From JAPPHA01 sp965221575 (GTDB taxonomy: Bacteria > Pseudomonadota > Alphaproteobacteria > Rhodobacterales > Rhodobacteraceae): DNA of 64,000 nucleotides. Below, one piece after another: positions 43,623 to 52,527 of this stretch. The notes beneath the pieces are model-generated. The model was not told the origin of the DNA and searched no databases. It was given only the letters and a program-made list of their open reading frames with translations. Each line of letters opens with the position of its first letter. Position 1 is the stretch's first letter. Both the position numbers and the translations under genes were made by a program. The stretch lies in NCBI GenBank assembly GCA_965221575.1, contig CBDCSM010000011.1, forward strand, positions 496,001 to 560,000, written 5' to 3'.

Positions 43623-45050
43623 TCAGGCTATACCGATCACCCGCTCTTGCCGACCAGGATCCAACCGCGGCGCGTTTGGCAGATTTCCCCCCTCGGCGAA
43701 ACCTTCGTGCCCGTGCACGATCTCTCCCGCCAGCGAGTTCGGTTCGGACTTCAGAATTCGTGTCGGGACGATCTGCCCGAGCAGCATGTCCCCGGCCTGG
43801 ACATGCACTGAATTCATGTATGGAGAACGGCCGACCAGTTGGCCGCCTAATCGTCCACGTTTTTCCAGGAGTACCGGGAGAACCCGATCGACCTGGGATC
43901 GCTGAAACTCGCGCTGCTGGCTGCCCAACACTTCCTGGAGCCGTGCCAGGCGTTCCGACTTTTCGGCCTCGTCCACCTGGTCACGTTCCGCCGCGGGCGT
44001 TCCAGGCCGCGCGGAGTATTTGAACGAGTATGCCTGGGCATAGACAATCTCGTCGCAAAGGCGCAGCGTCTGCCGGAAATCCGATTCCGTTTCTCCTGGG
44101 AAACCGACGATGAAATCACCGGAAATCGCGATGTCGGGGCGGGACTTTCGGGTTCTTTCGATCACGCCGCGGTAAAACGCGGACGTGTGCCTGCGGTTCA
44201 TGGCCCGGAGCACCCGGTCCGACCCGGACTGAACCGGAAGATGGAGATACGGCATCAGCTTGTCGGTATCGCCGAACGCGGCGACCAGATCGTCACTCAT
44301 GTCCTTTGGATGTGACGTCGTGAACCGAATCCGTTCGATCCCGTCCAGTTCCGCCATTGCGCGAATCAATCGGGCCAACGACCATTCGGACCCATCCGGC
44401 CCTATCCCGTGATAGGCATTCACGTTCTGCCCGAGCAGGGTGATCTCGACGACTCCATCATCCGCGAGGTTCCGGGCGTCGGCCAATACACTGGCAACCG
44501 GACGAGATGATTCGGCGCCGCGGGTATACGGGACAACGCAAAACGAACAGAACTTGTCGCACCCTTCCTGGACGGTCAGGAATGACGAAAAGGTGCGGCG
44601 GGCGCGGCCCGATACGCCGGGAAGGTGATCGAACTTGTCCTCTTCGGGAAACTCTGTATCGATCTGCTTCTCGCCATTGATCGCCTTTTCCACCATCCCC
44701 GGAAGCCGGTGATACGACTGTGGACCGACAACGATGTCGACAAGCGGTTGCCGGCGAAATATCTCCGCCCCTTCCGCCTGCGCGACGCAACCGGCCACTC
44801 CGATCAACAGGTCGGGTCTTGCGCGTTTGAGCGGCTTGTAACGGCCCAGTTCCGAATAAACCTTTTCCGCCGCTTTTTCACGGATGTGGCATGTATTGAT
44901 CAGGATAAAGTCGGCCTCTTCCCGGTTCGACGCCAATTCAAAACCGGACTGGCCAAGCACGTCGACCATGCGCTCGGAATCATGGACGTTCATCTGGCAG
45001 CCATGCGTGCTGACGTAGAGTTTCCTGTTTCGGGAGGGCTTCACGCTCAT
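43623..45050 (-). CDS. miaB: tRNA-2-methylthio-N6-dimethylallyladenosine synthase
   Basis: This 475-residue radical-SAM methylthiotransferase modifies adenosine 37 of tRNAs reading UNN codons. The N-terminal cluster cysteines are in STHGCQMNVHDS, INTCHIREKA and GVAGCVAQAEG. The radical-SAM cluster is CDKFCSFCVVPYTRG, and a TRAM domain forms the C-terminus (VLLEKRGRLGGQLVGRSPY). It lies just downstream of irr on the same strand, a common alphaproteobacterial arrangement. Confidence 0.96.
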   Translation of the reverse strand: MSVKPSRNRKLYVSTHGCQMNVHDSERMVDVLGQSGFELASNREEADFILINTCHIREKAAEKVYSELGRYKPLKRARPDLLIGVAGCVAQAEGAEIFRRQPLVDIVVGPQSYHRLPGMVEKAINGEKQIDTEFPEEDKFDHLPGVSGRARRTFSSFLTVQEGCDKFCSFCVVPYTRGAESSRPVASVLADARNLADDGVVEITLLGQNVNAYHGIGPDGSEWSLARLIRAMAELDGIERIRFTTSHPKDMSDDLVAAFGDTDKLMPYLHLPVQSGSDRVLRAMNRRHTSAFYRGVIERTRKSRPDIAISGDFIVGFPGETESDFRQTLRLCDEIVYAQAYSFKYSARPGTPAAERDQVDEAEKSERLARLQEVLGSQQREFQRSQVDRVLPVLLEKRGRLGGQLVGRSPYMNSVHVQAGDMLLGQIVPTRILKSEPNSLAGEIVHGHEGFAEGGNLPNAPRLDPGRQERVIGIA

Positions 45051-45169
45051 GTCACCGTACTGTTGCCGATGAAAACCGGTCCGGGCGGGTTCAGTACTTG
45101 TCCCGGTCGGCGTTCAGTCGATTTCCTGGATATTCCGGACGCCTGCCCCGTCCCGGACGGTCCACGGTC

Positions 45170-45589
45170 TCACCGCACTTCACGCAAGCGAACGACGACA
45201 TCAACACGGGCGATTTCAGTACCCGCGGGCGGAGGCGTCAGCACATTGACATCGACCGAGTTCGCCGGTGCGTCCACCAGCTGCCCCGTTCTCTCGTTGA
45301 AAAAATGCGCGTGGTCGTCGGTACATGTGTCAAAATAGGACTTGTGGCCATCAACCGTGATTTCGTTCATCAGGCCTGCCCTGCAAAACAGGCGGAGCGT
45401 ATTGTACACGGTCGCCAACGAAACCATCGAACCGTTTTCCGCCGCGAGCGCGTGCAACCCCTCGGCGGTAACATGTCGATTCAATCCGTCACCAACGAGC
45501 AGTTCGGCCAGAGCCAGCCTTTGCCGCGTCGGCCTGACGCCGGATTTCTCGAGCCAGTCTGAGGCTCGTCCCTGAACAGTGCCCTTCAT
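45170..45589 (-). CDS. irr: Irr-type Fur-family iron response regulator
   Basis: This Fur-family protein has 139 residues from the ATG at 45589. The DNA-binding wing SGVRPTRQRLALAELL, the helix VSLATVYNTLRLFCRAGL and the dimer/heme-region block KSYFDTCTDDHAHFFNE match the Irr branch better than Fur or Zur. In alphaproteobacteria Irr senses heme and represses heme synthesis and iron genes under iron limitation. A TTG at 45610 would add seven residues. Irr is often next to fabA; here 3.9 kb separate them, occupied mostly by the NrtR/ARPP-1 module. Confidence 0.88.
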   Translation of the reverse strand: MKGTVQGRASDWLEKSGVRPTRQRLALAELLVGDGLNRHVTAEGLHALAAENGSMVSLATVYNTLRLFCRAGLMNEITVDGHKSYFDTCTDDHAHFFNERTGQLVDAPANSVDVNVLTPPPAGTEIARVDVVVRLREVR

Positions 45590-46199
45590 CCGCCCTGCAG
45601 CCTCGTCCAATTCTGCCGTCCTGGCAGTCCGTCACGTCAATATGCCGAATTCCGGACCGAATTTCAAATGCCGTATTCACTTGGGATCAACAGGAAATTT
45701 TCGAGCCCGGTGCGCGGGCGATTCCAGGCTGAACGTATCCACCGGGCCGCGCCTGACAGGTCGAGCCGACCGGCCAGCCGGTCATGCGGCAGGTCGGCCT
45801 CGAAGTTCGACTCGGGCACGAGAATGCCCGAGGCCCGCGCCTGCCGGTTCCGCAAGCAGGGAGCGCTCAAGGGCCGGAATTCTCCGGGCTGTTTCTTCCA
45901 GATCAGTACCGGTCGCTCCGGTTACGGCCTTTTGTTCCCGTCCCCGAACACCGCGACAATTCCCCGAACCGGTCGTCAACGTCCCGTGGCTCGATGTCCC
46001 CGGACTTCTTCCCGCCAATCATGGCAGCGCCGCGTTCGTGACGGATCCCGATCCAGGCCTTTTTCAGCAATTCCGTCAACCAAACCCGTCGGCAAGGGCG
46101 TGGAATTTACGCTCGGGTCTTTCCTTCGCATAACCGCAACACCGCCCCCAGGCCTTCGGCCAAGGTACCGAAAGCACGGGAGTTTCCGTTCCGAACGCC
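45590..46199. other. Intergenic region between irr and nrtR, no gene recognised
   Basis: This roughly 600-bp stretch has long open frames on both strands, but they are arginine/proline-rich with no recognisable motif, as expected for high-GC non-coding DNA. It holds the irr promoter. The nrtR frame runs about 90 codons past its conserved domain into the neighbouring sequence. Confidence 0.4.
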
Positions 46200-47045
46200 T
46201 CAATCCCGCGTCCGGCGGTCGCCACCCGGTGGACGCCCGGGCCCGGCAATTGTCCGGGCCGCCATGGCCGGCCGGCCGTCGTCCGTCTTTCTGGCTGTCC
46301 ACAGCGATGGGGGTCGGCCACGGACTGGCCACCTGCCTCTCGCCACAGGTTCCGAGAACGCTAATTCCTGCGGAGAAGCCGTATCATGGCTTAACATGCT
46401 CGCACTCAATGCCGGCGGCGGGACCGCGGAATCGCGTTGCTCGAAAGCTCCACTCTCGCGCACGAATCGCTGGAAATTGCCCGGATCCAGCGGGAATCCC
46501 CAGACCGTTTCGTAAACCTGCCGCAGTTGCCGGATGGTAAACTCCGGCGGGCAGAACCGAGCTGCGAGCGCGGTGTGTTTCATCCCCGACCGGATCTGTT
46601 CGAGCGCGTCCCTGACGATCTGTGCATGATCGAAGGCGAGGTGGAACGCGCCGCTTTCGATGGGCTCCACCGGCTTGAAGCGGGTGTTTGCTGCATCTCC
46701 GCCCGCCTTCGGAGACACCGGCAACTCGGCGCAGATTGCCCAAAAGGCGACGGTGACGACCCGCATGCGTGGATCCCGGTCAGGCGCGCCGAAAGCGGCC
46801 AGTTGCTCCATGTACCAAGCCCCTTCCTCGAGCCCGGTCTCCTCTTCAAGTTCCCGGGCGGCAGCTTCCTGCAGGTCCTCTTCCGGGAGCACGAAGCCGC
46901 CGGGCAACGCCCAGGTACCGAGATAGGGCTCGCCTCCCCGCTTGATCAGCAACACGTTGAGTGCGTTGTCACGGATCATGAACAGCGCCACGTCAGCGGT
47001 TACCGCAAATGGCGGAAAGGCCGAAGCGTCATATTCAGATGTCAT
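46200..47045 (-). CDS. nrtR: NrtR-type transcriptional regulator (Nudix domain plus winged helix)
   Basis: This protein has 281 residues from the ATG at 47045. Residues 10-150 form a Nudix domain (ADVALFMIRDNALNVLLIKR, then YLGTWALPGGFVLPEE). The Nudix box is intact: GX5EX7REUXEEXGU is satisfied by the RELEEETGL segment. A winged helix-turn-helix follows (LAFDHAQIVRDALEQIR, FTIRQLRQVYETVWG). NrtR proteins sense ADP-ribose or NAD metabolites and repress NAD-related genes. A roughly 90-residue tail after the winged helix is unusual. The gene is divergent from the ARPP-1/ADP-ribosylglycohydrolase gene across 80 bp holding two palindromes. A -10 box next to the ATG and the lack of a ribosome-binding site suggest a leaderless transcript. 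Confidence 0.88.
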   Translation of the reverse strand: MTSEYDASAFPPFAVTADVALFMIRDNALNVLLIKRGGEPYLGTWALPGGFVLPEEDLQEAAARELEEETGLEEGAWYMEQLAAFGAPDRDPRMRVVTVAFWAICAELPVSPKAGGDAANTRFKPVEPIESGAFHLAFDHAQIVRDALEQIRSGMKHTALAARFCPPEFTIRQLRQVYETVWGFPLDPGNFQRFVRESGAFEQRDSAVPPPALSASMLSHDTASPQELAFSEPVARGRWPVRGRPPSLWTARKTDDGRPAMAARTIAGPGRPPGGDRRTRD

Positions 47046-47125
47046 GGAAAAAATATAAATTGTCTTATTGACAATATCAAGCGGCAACATATATATTGTC
47101 CGTTCTACAATAAAAGGAGGCAGCC
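47046..47125. promoter_or_regulatory. Divergent promoters with two NrtR-like operator palindromes
   Basis: Site 1 (47059-47075) is ATTGTC-TTATT-GACAAT, a perfect palindrome. Site 2 (47095-47111) is ATTGTC-CGTTC-TACAAT with the same 17-bp span, centres 36 bp apart. For the plus gene, TTGACA (47068-47073) and TATATT (47092-47097) are 18 bp apart, followed by AAGGAGG; site 1 overlaps the -35 and site 2 the -10/start. For the minus gene, TTGATA (47080-47075) and TATATT (47057-47052) are 17 bp apart, and site 1 fills the spacer. The predicted start of the minus transcript is at or next to the ATG. Binding by NrtR is inferred. Confidence 0.8.
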
Positions 47126-49111
47126 ATGACACTTCAAACACTCGAAACCGTAACCGTCGGTGCGCCGATCGAGCGCTGCGGCATTTCCTTGTTCCCACTC
47201 TACCTGCCGGAAAACGAATTGCCGGCGATCGCAACCGGCGAAGCCTCGGGTCTTGTCATTGACGAGCTTGACACGGCGTCGGTGCAGGCTCTTCGAGCGA
47301 CCAATCCCACGAACAAGCCGGTTCTGCTCGTCGAAGGAGAGCATTTTCTCGGCGGCAAACAGAACCGCGCTGTCAATACCTCGGTGCTCGTGGACTCCAT
47401 GTCCAGCCTGGAAGTCCCCGTGAGTTGTCTTGAACAGGGCCGCTGGGGAAGTCGCATGTCATGGCGGCGGGCCGAAGCGTTCGCGCCAGCCCGCGTCCGG
47501 GCCACCAAGCGTGCGGGCGTGTCCCAGTCCATGCTGGATAGCGGCTCCCGCCTCGGAGACCAGGACGGTGTGTGGCAAGAAGTGGGCGCAACGCTGAGGT
47601 CGGAAGGTGTCGCATCCCATACGGAAGCGGCGGCGGATCTGGATGCGACCGATCGGTGGCAATCCTCTCGTGCCGAGGCCGTCGCGAAACTCGTCGAAAA
47701 AGGCCCGCTCAAGGGTCAGTGCGGCATAGCCGTAGCCGTCGGAGGCCGGATCGCGTCGATGGACCTTTTCGGTGCGCCGCACTTGTTGGCACCGCACTGG
47801 GGAAAACTGGTGCGTTCGCATTTCGTCGAACAGGGCCCGGACCTAGCGGGCCGCCAGCCGTCCAGGGACCAGGTTCAGGCGCTCGTCCAGCGTTTTGGAT
47901 GCGCGCCGGGACAGAACACGACCGGGGTGGGGCTTGGCACTGAGCACCGGATCGCGGACATCGAACTGACCGGACAGGCACTGACTTTGAACGGCGCGGT
48001 GGTCCATGCCGCCTTCTCGTACGATGGCGAGCCGGCACGGCCGAAGTCCCGGGGAAACGTCAGGGTTGACGCGGATCGCGCGCGGGGCCTGATGGCCGGG
48101 ATCGCCACCGGGAACCTGCTGGGAATCGCCATGGAAGGGTGGCCGCGGTCTGCGATCGCCCGGAAATTTCCCGACGGCGTACGGGATGTCATGGCCTCAT
48201 CCGGATATCCCGACGACGACGACCTCGCGCAGGCCATCGAAATCGCAGACGCGGCCGCGACCGGAGGCGGACTGGACGTCGACGATTTGGGGCAAAGGTT
48301 CTGGCGGTGGGCCGAAACGAATGGTGCGGGGATCGGAGGCCTGACCCGAAACGTACTGGAACTTTACGGCGGGGCCTTCCCGCAACGGCTTGCCCGCGAA
48401 CGCCGTCAGGGGACCGCACGGACGCCGGCGGGCATTTCGATCGTCGAGGCGTCGCGGAGGGCATGGCGCGGTGACAGGGCCGGCAACGGCGCGCTGATGC
48501 GGTGCGCGCCGCTCGCGATCCGGTGGAACAGCGACCCGGATCGGCTGGTCCGGGAAAGCGTGATATCGGCCGTACCGACGCATTGGGACAGGCGTTGCGG
48601 CTGGTCCTGTGCGTTGGTGAACCTGGCCGCTGCCGCCGCCTTGAATGGCGAGATTTTTGCGCCGGAGGCCCTGCTGCGGGCCACCCAGACGGGCATGGCG
48701 GCATCCTTGCCGGAACTGCGTCAGTACGGCTATCGCGCCGAGATACCCAGGTCCGTTTCGGAGGCTGTCCTGCTGGCGTCGCGATCGACCGTTGCCGAAA
48801 TTCGGTTCGACGGTGCCGACATGGGCTTCACGCTGTTGTCCCTCAAGGCGGCCTTGATTTCATACTGGCGCGCGGAAAATTTCGAATCCGGACTCAGCGG
48901 GATCGTCGAAGCGGGTGGCGACACGGACACCAACGGTGCCATCGTCGGCGCGGTGCTCGGGGCGCGATTTGGCCGGACGGGAATTCCCACGAGGTGGCTG
49001 CACCGGGTTGACGAGATCAGGACGGGGCGGGTGTCGATGGAATCCCGTGCCGACCGCCTGACGATGCATGCAGGTGGAGGTGGACGCCCTGAAACCTCGG
49101 GCCGCAGGTAG
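47126..49111 (+). CDS. ARPP-1 domain fused to ADP-ribosylglycohydrolase
   Basis: This is a 661-residue two-domain protein. Residues about 1-290 match the ARPP-1 family (PVLLVEGEHFLGGKQNRAVN, then TSVLVDSMSSLEVPVSCLEQ and GRWGSRMSW). Residues about 325-645 are a DraG-like ADP-ribosylglycohydrolase. It has RGLMAGIATGNLLGIAME, an acidic metal-binding run YPDDDDLAQA, NGALMRCAPLAI, PTHWDRRC, and the second metal site AGGDTDTNGAIVGAVLGA. The hydrolase domain removes ADP-ribose from a protein, nucleic acid or small molecule. The function of ARPP-1 is not established; its name reflects association with ADP-ribosylglycohydrolases. Divergent nrtR suggests regulation by NAD or ADP-ribose. The start has AAGGAGG and an ATG. 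Confidence 0.87.
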   Translation: MTLQTLETVTVGAPIERCGISLFPLYLPENELPAIATGEASGLVIDELDTASVQALRATNPTNKPVLLVEGEHFLGGKQNRAVNTSVLVDSMSSLEVPVSCLEQGRWGSRMSWRRAEAFAPARVRATKRAGVSQSMLDSGSRLGDQDGVWQEVGATLRSEGVASHTEAAADLDATDRWQSSRAEAVAKLVEKGPLKGQCGIAVAVGGRIASMDLFGAPHLLAPHWGKLVRSHFVEQGPDLAGRQPSRDQVQALVQRFGCAPGQNTTGVGLGTEHRIADIELTGQALTLNGAVVHAAFSYDGEPARPKSRGNVRVDADRARGLMAGIATGNLLGIAMEGWPRSAIARKFPDGVRDVMASSGYPDDDDLAQAIEIADAAATGGGLDVDDLGQRFWRWAETNGAGIGGLTRNVLELYGGAFPQRLARERRQGTARTPAGISIVEASRRAWRGDRAGNGALMRCAPLAIRWNSDPDRLVRESVISAVPTHWDRRCGWSCALVNLAAAAALNGEIFAPEALLRATQTGMAASLPELRQYGYRAEIPRSVSEAVLLASRSTVAEIRFDGADMGFTLLSLKAALISYWRAENFESGLSGIVEAGGDTDTNGAIVGAVLGARFGRTGIPTRWLHRVDEIRTGRVSMESRADRLTMHAGGGGRPETSGRR

Positions 49112-49518
49112 CGGAATCGGCGGATGGCCATTCCTGTCCACGGTTCCGCGTTGATTCACTGGCGGCGGCCGCAAGCGTGGCCGCCGCCAGGACCGTTCGG
49201 CGCCCAATGCGTTTCGCAGAATGCGTTGGCGATAGCGATGATTGTGACGGCACGGCCGCGGCAAATGCCTCGATGGTTTCAAGCCGCGGCAAACCGAATT
49301 TCAGCCACTTCGTATTCACGCGATGGATCGTGGATCCCAAACGCCGGATGAACGACCCGAATTCCCTCGATCGACCCGGTCCCCGCGAGGTCATGAAAGC
49401 CATGAGGCGCATTCGTGACAACCCGCCAGCGACAAATTCCGGCGGTCTTTCGGCTATTGCTTCCGACCCATCCGTAAGATAACCGAGCCGAAATTCCCTG
49501 ACCGGGTGAAGGCCAGGC
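49112..49518. other. Intergenic region upstream of fabA, no gene recognised
   Basis: This 407-bp gap separates the ADP-ribosylglycohydrolase fusion from fabA and should contain the fabAB-fabI promoter. A minus-strand frame around 49280-49450 (APHGFHDLAGTGSIEGIRVV) looks somewhat protein-like but has no start and no family I recognise. Confidence 0.35.
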
Positions 49519-50028
49519 ATGTCCAGATTTCCGAATGCGATTGACTACGACGGACTGATCAAGTGCTCGCGTGGTGAGTTGTTTGGACCCGGCAACGCCC
49601 AGTTGCCTGCTCCGCCGATGCTGATGTTCGATCGTGTAACGGAAATCACCGCCGACAAGGGAAAATCCGGGGTCGGAAACGTCGTGGCCGAACAGGACAT
49701 CAATCCCGATCTCTGGTTTTTCAAGTGTCACTTCCCAGGCGACCCTGTCATGCCGGGTTGTCTAGGCCTCGATGCACTGTGGCAATTGACCGGATTCAAT
49801 CTCGGGTGGCGTGAAATGACGGGACAAGGCCGTGCCCTCGGAGTCGGCGAAGTCAAGTTCAAGGGAATGGTGACGCCTGACGTTCGCCTCGTCACATACC
49901 TGGTCGATTTCAAGCGCGTGATCGACCGGCGGCTCAAGCTCGGGATCGCGGACGGCCGCGTCCTTGCCGATGGGGAGGAAATTTTCGTTGCCAACGACAT
50001 GAGGGTTGGTCTGTTCAAGGCTGGGTGA
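49519..50028 (+). CDS. fabA: 3-hydroxydecanoyl-ACP dehydratase/isomerase
   Basis: This 169-residue hot-dog-fold enzyme introduces the cis double bond during fatty-acid synthesis. It shows FFKCHFPGDPVMPGCLGLDA (catalytic His) and LWQLTGFNLGW (catalytic Asp position replaced in FabZ but conserved in FabA). The length matches FabA (about 171). It heads fabA-fabB-fabI on the plus strand, with 44 bp to fabB. Confidence 0.96.
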   Translation: MSRFPNAIDYDGLIKCSRGELFGPGNAQLPAPPMLMFDRVTEITADKGKSGVGNVVAEQDINPDLWFFKCHFPGDPVMPGCLGLDALWQLTGFNLGWREMTGQGRALGVGEVKFKGMVTPDVRLVTYLVDFKRVIDRRLKLGIADGRVLADGEEIFVANDMRVGLFKAG

Positions 50029-50072
50029 GCCGGTCATGAACCGCTGCTAGACGACGGGAGAGGGGCAGTAAC

Positions 50073-51305
50073 ATGGAACGACGACGCGTCGTGATCACCG
50101 GGATCGGAATCGTTTCGTCGATCGGCAGAGATGCGGATGAAGTCACTGACTCCCTCCGTGTAGGGCGGTCCGGCATCAGTTTTTCCGAAGATTACAAGGA
50201 AAACGGGTTTCGCAGCCAGGTTCACGGCAAACCGGACATAAATCTCTCGGAACACATCGACAAACGCCAGCTTCGCTTCATGGGTGACGGCGCCGCGTTC
50301 AATTACATTTCCATGAAGCAGGCAATCGAGGACAGCGGGCTCGAAGAAAAAGACATCTCCAACGAAAGAACCGGGTTGATCATGGGCTCCGGGGGACCTT
50401 CGACGCTGAACATGTTTCGAGCCCACCAGACCGTCCTGTCCCGCGGGGCGCCCAAGCGCATGGGACCGTTCATGGTTACGCGCTGCATGTCTTCCACAAA
50501 TTCGGCCTGCCTCGCGACACCCTTTCGGATCAAGGGAATCAATTATTCAATCACGTCCGCCTGTTCCACCTCCGCTCACTGCATCGGAAACGGAGTCGAG
50601 CAGATCCAGATGGGCAAGCAGGACATCGTTTTCGCCGGGGGTGGTGAAGAACTGGACTGGACGCTTTCATGCCTTTTTGACGCGATGGGCGCGATGTCGT
50701 CCAAGTACAACGACGCACCGGAAACGGCATCCCGGGCATTTGATGCCAATCGGGACGGGTTCGTCATCGCCGGGGGCGGCGGCGTGGTTGTGCTGGAGGA
50801 GTTGCAGCATGCCCGTGCCCGGGGTGCCCGGATCTATGCCGAAGTCACCGGCTACGGTGCGACATCCGACGGTCATGACATGGTTGCACCGTCGGGCGAA
50901 GGCGGGGAACGATCAATGCGCCTGGCATTGTCCACGATCGGTGAACGCAAGGTTGACTATATCAATGCGCACGGCACCTCGACCCCGGCAGGAGACGTCG
51001 TCGAGGTAGAGGCCGTTCGCAGGATCTTTGGCAATGGATCGACACCGGCCATGTCATCGACCAAGTCATTGACGGGCCACAGCCTGGGAGGCGCGGGCGT
51101 GCAGGAGGCAATCTACTCGCTGTTGATGATGCAGCACGGGTTCATTGCGGCATCTGCAAATGTCGACGAACTCGACCCCGGAATCAACAATGGCGAGATC
51201 ACGACCGCGCTTGTCGAAAACATCGAGATCGACACGGCACTTTCAAACAGTTTCGGTTTTGGCGGAACCAATGCAACTCTCGCGATGAGCCGATTCGAAG
51301 GCTGA
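50073..51305 (+). CDS. fabB: 3-oxoacyl-ACP synthase I
   Basis: This 410-residue thiolase-fold condensing enzyme elongates unsaturated intermediates. The catalytic triad is visible: Cys in TSACSTSAHCIG, His in NAHGTSTPAGD, and His in SLTGHSLGGAGVQE. GGGAG precedes the ATG. It is paired with fabA as in other FabA/FabB unsaturated-fatty-acid systems. Confidence 0.96.
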   Translation: MERRRVVITGIGIVSSIGRDADEVTDSLRVGRSGISFSEDYKENGFRSQVHGKPDINLSEHIDKRQLRFMGDGAAFNYISMKQAIEDSGLEEKDISNERTGLIMGSGGPSTLNMFRAHQTVLSRGAPKRMGPFMVTRCMSSTNSACLATPFRIKGINYSITSACSTSAHCIGNGVEQIQMGKQDIVFAGGGEELDWTLSCLFDAMGAMSSKYNDAPETASRAFDANRDGFVIAGGGGVVVLEELQHARARGARIYAEVTGYGATSDGHDMVAPSGEGGERSMRLALSTIGERKVDYINAHGTSTPAGDVVEVEAVRRIFGNGSTPAMSSTKSLTGHSLGGAGVQEAIYSLLMMQHGFIAASANVDELDPGINNGEITTALVENIEIDTALSNSFGFGGTNATLAMSRFEG

Positions 51306-51310
51306 ACGGG

Positions 51311-52129
51311 ATGAACGAAGCGCAGATTCCGGTCGATCGTCGATCCGGTTTGCTCGACGGGCGCCACGGCCTTGTCCTCGGCGTCGCCAATGACAAGTCC
51401 ATTGCCTGGGGGATCGCCAGGACGCTTCATGCGCATGGCGCCGGGCTTGCCTTTACCTACCAGGGTGAGGCACTTGGAAAACGGGTCCGAGTCCTCGCGG
51501 ACCGGGTCGGTTCGACCATAATCATGCCTGCCGATGTTCGTGATGACTCCGAACTTGACCAGGTCTTTTCCGGGATCGCGGACGAGTGGGGAAAGCTGGA
51601 CTTCCTGGTGCATGGAATTGCCTTTGCCGACAGGGCAGACCTGGTCAGCGGCCTCACATCCACCTCGCGTGAAAACTTCCTCACGTGTCTCGAGATCTCG
51701 TGTTACAGCTTGATAGACCTTGCCCGGCGCGCGGTCCCACTAATGGCAGCCGGCGGCAGCATTCTGACATTGACCTTCCAGGGATCGAGGAACGTTATGC
51801 CGAACTACAATGTCATGGGAATTGCGAAGGCGGCACTGGAAAGCACGGTTCGATACCTTGCCAATGAACTCGGCCCTAAATCCATACGGGTCAATGCGAT
51901 TAGCCCCGGTCCGATGCGAACGCTGTCGGGCGCCGCGATCGGAGGCGCCCGGAAGACATTTCGAACCACGGAAGCCAACGCCCCGTTGCGCGCGAACGCG
52001 ACATTGGACGCGATCGGAGGCACCGCCGTATTCCTGATTTCGGAATTCGGATCCAGCACGACCGGAGAGATCGTCCACGTGGACGGAGGATACCACGTTC
52101 TCGGCATGCCCCAACCGGAGAACCTGTAG
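51311..52129 (+). CDS. fabI: Enoyl-ACP reductase (NADH)
   Basis: This 272-residue short-chain-dehydrogenase-fold enzyme reduces trans-2-enoyl-ACP. It has VLGVANDKSIAWGIARTLHA (NADH-binding), VHGIAFA and PNYNVMGIAKAALESTVRYL (catalytic Tyr and Lys). The conserved first tyrosine before this block (Tyr in LTLTY or LTLSY of relatives) is Phe here. The start is five bases after the fabB stop. A plain FabI assignment is secure. Confidence 0.93.
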   Translation: MNEAQIPVDRRSGLLDGRHGLVLGVANDKSIAWGIARTLHAHGAGLAFTYQGEALGKRVRVLADRVGSTIIMPADVRDDSELDQVFSGIADEWGKLDFLVHGIAFADRADLVSGLTSTSRENFLTCLEISCYSLIDLARRAVPLMAAGGSILTLTFQGSRNVMPNYNVMGIAKAALESTVRYLANELGPKSIRVNAISPGPMRTLSGAAIGGARKTFRTTEANAPLRANATLDAIGGTAVFLISEFGSSTTGEIVHVDGGYHVLGMPQPENL

Positions 52130-52527
52130 TCCTTTCACGGCCGGAGCTTGACGAGGCAAGTAGCCGCCGTAGCGCGGATGACCGGGTTCAAATCGTGCTA
52201 GCGGAGACGGTGATGGGCAGGTTCTCGCTGCTGGGATCGGTGGCGCATCCCTCCCTTCCCAGTGGACGGTGGGCGTGGAATTTTATTTTTCCTTTCGCAG
52301 AGTCATACCACTGCCGCAAGTGGTCGCGGCCAGCACGGAATTGTATCCGCATGACCACCACCGCCACACCGGCGGCGTCAACCCCAAATTAAACTTGTCT
52401 GACAATGCCGTTTTCATCGGCTATCGCTACAATTAAGGAGCACGAGCAAGACACTGTCTTTCTGTCACTCTCTGCCCATCAGCCACATTGGCGGCGGCTT
52501 TGAACAACCCCTCGCCATTCTCAATTT
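52130..52527. other. Intergenic region between fabI and the caspase-like gene
   Basis: No gene is recognised in this 398-bp gap. Base composition shifts toward A+T from about 52260, marking the edge of the lower-GC caspase-like locus. A short open frame at 52195-52392 has no family resemblance. Confidence 0.35.

Noticed and set aside
45668..46540. 290-codon plus-strand open frame upstream of nrtR
   Set aside because: Composition is arginine/serine/proline-rich and it overlaps the nrtR C-terminus; no start signal or family resemblance.
43484..49360. Repeated 'ATGAACGACCCG' strings near 43.5 kb and 49.3 kb as a possible dispersed repeat
   Set aside because: The shared stretch is only about 12-15 bases and the flanks differ; this is expected by chance in 64 kb.
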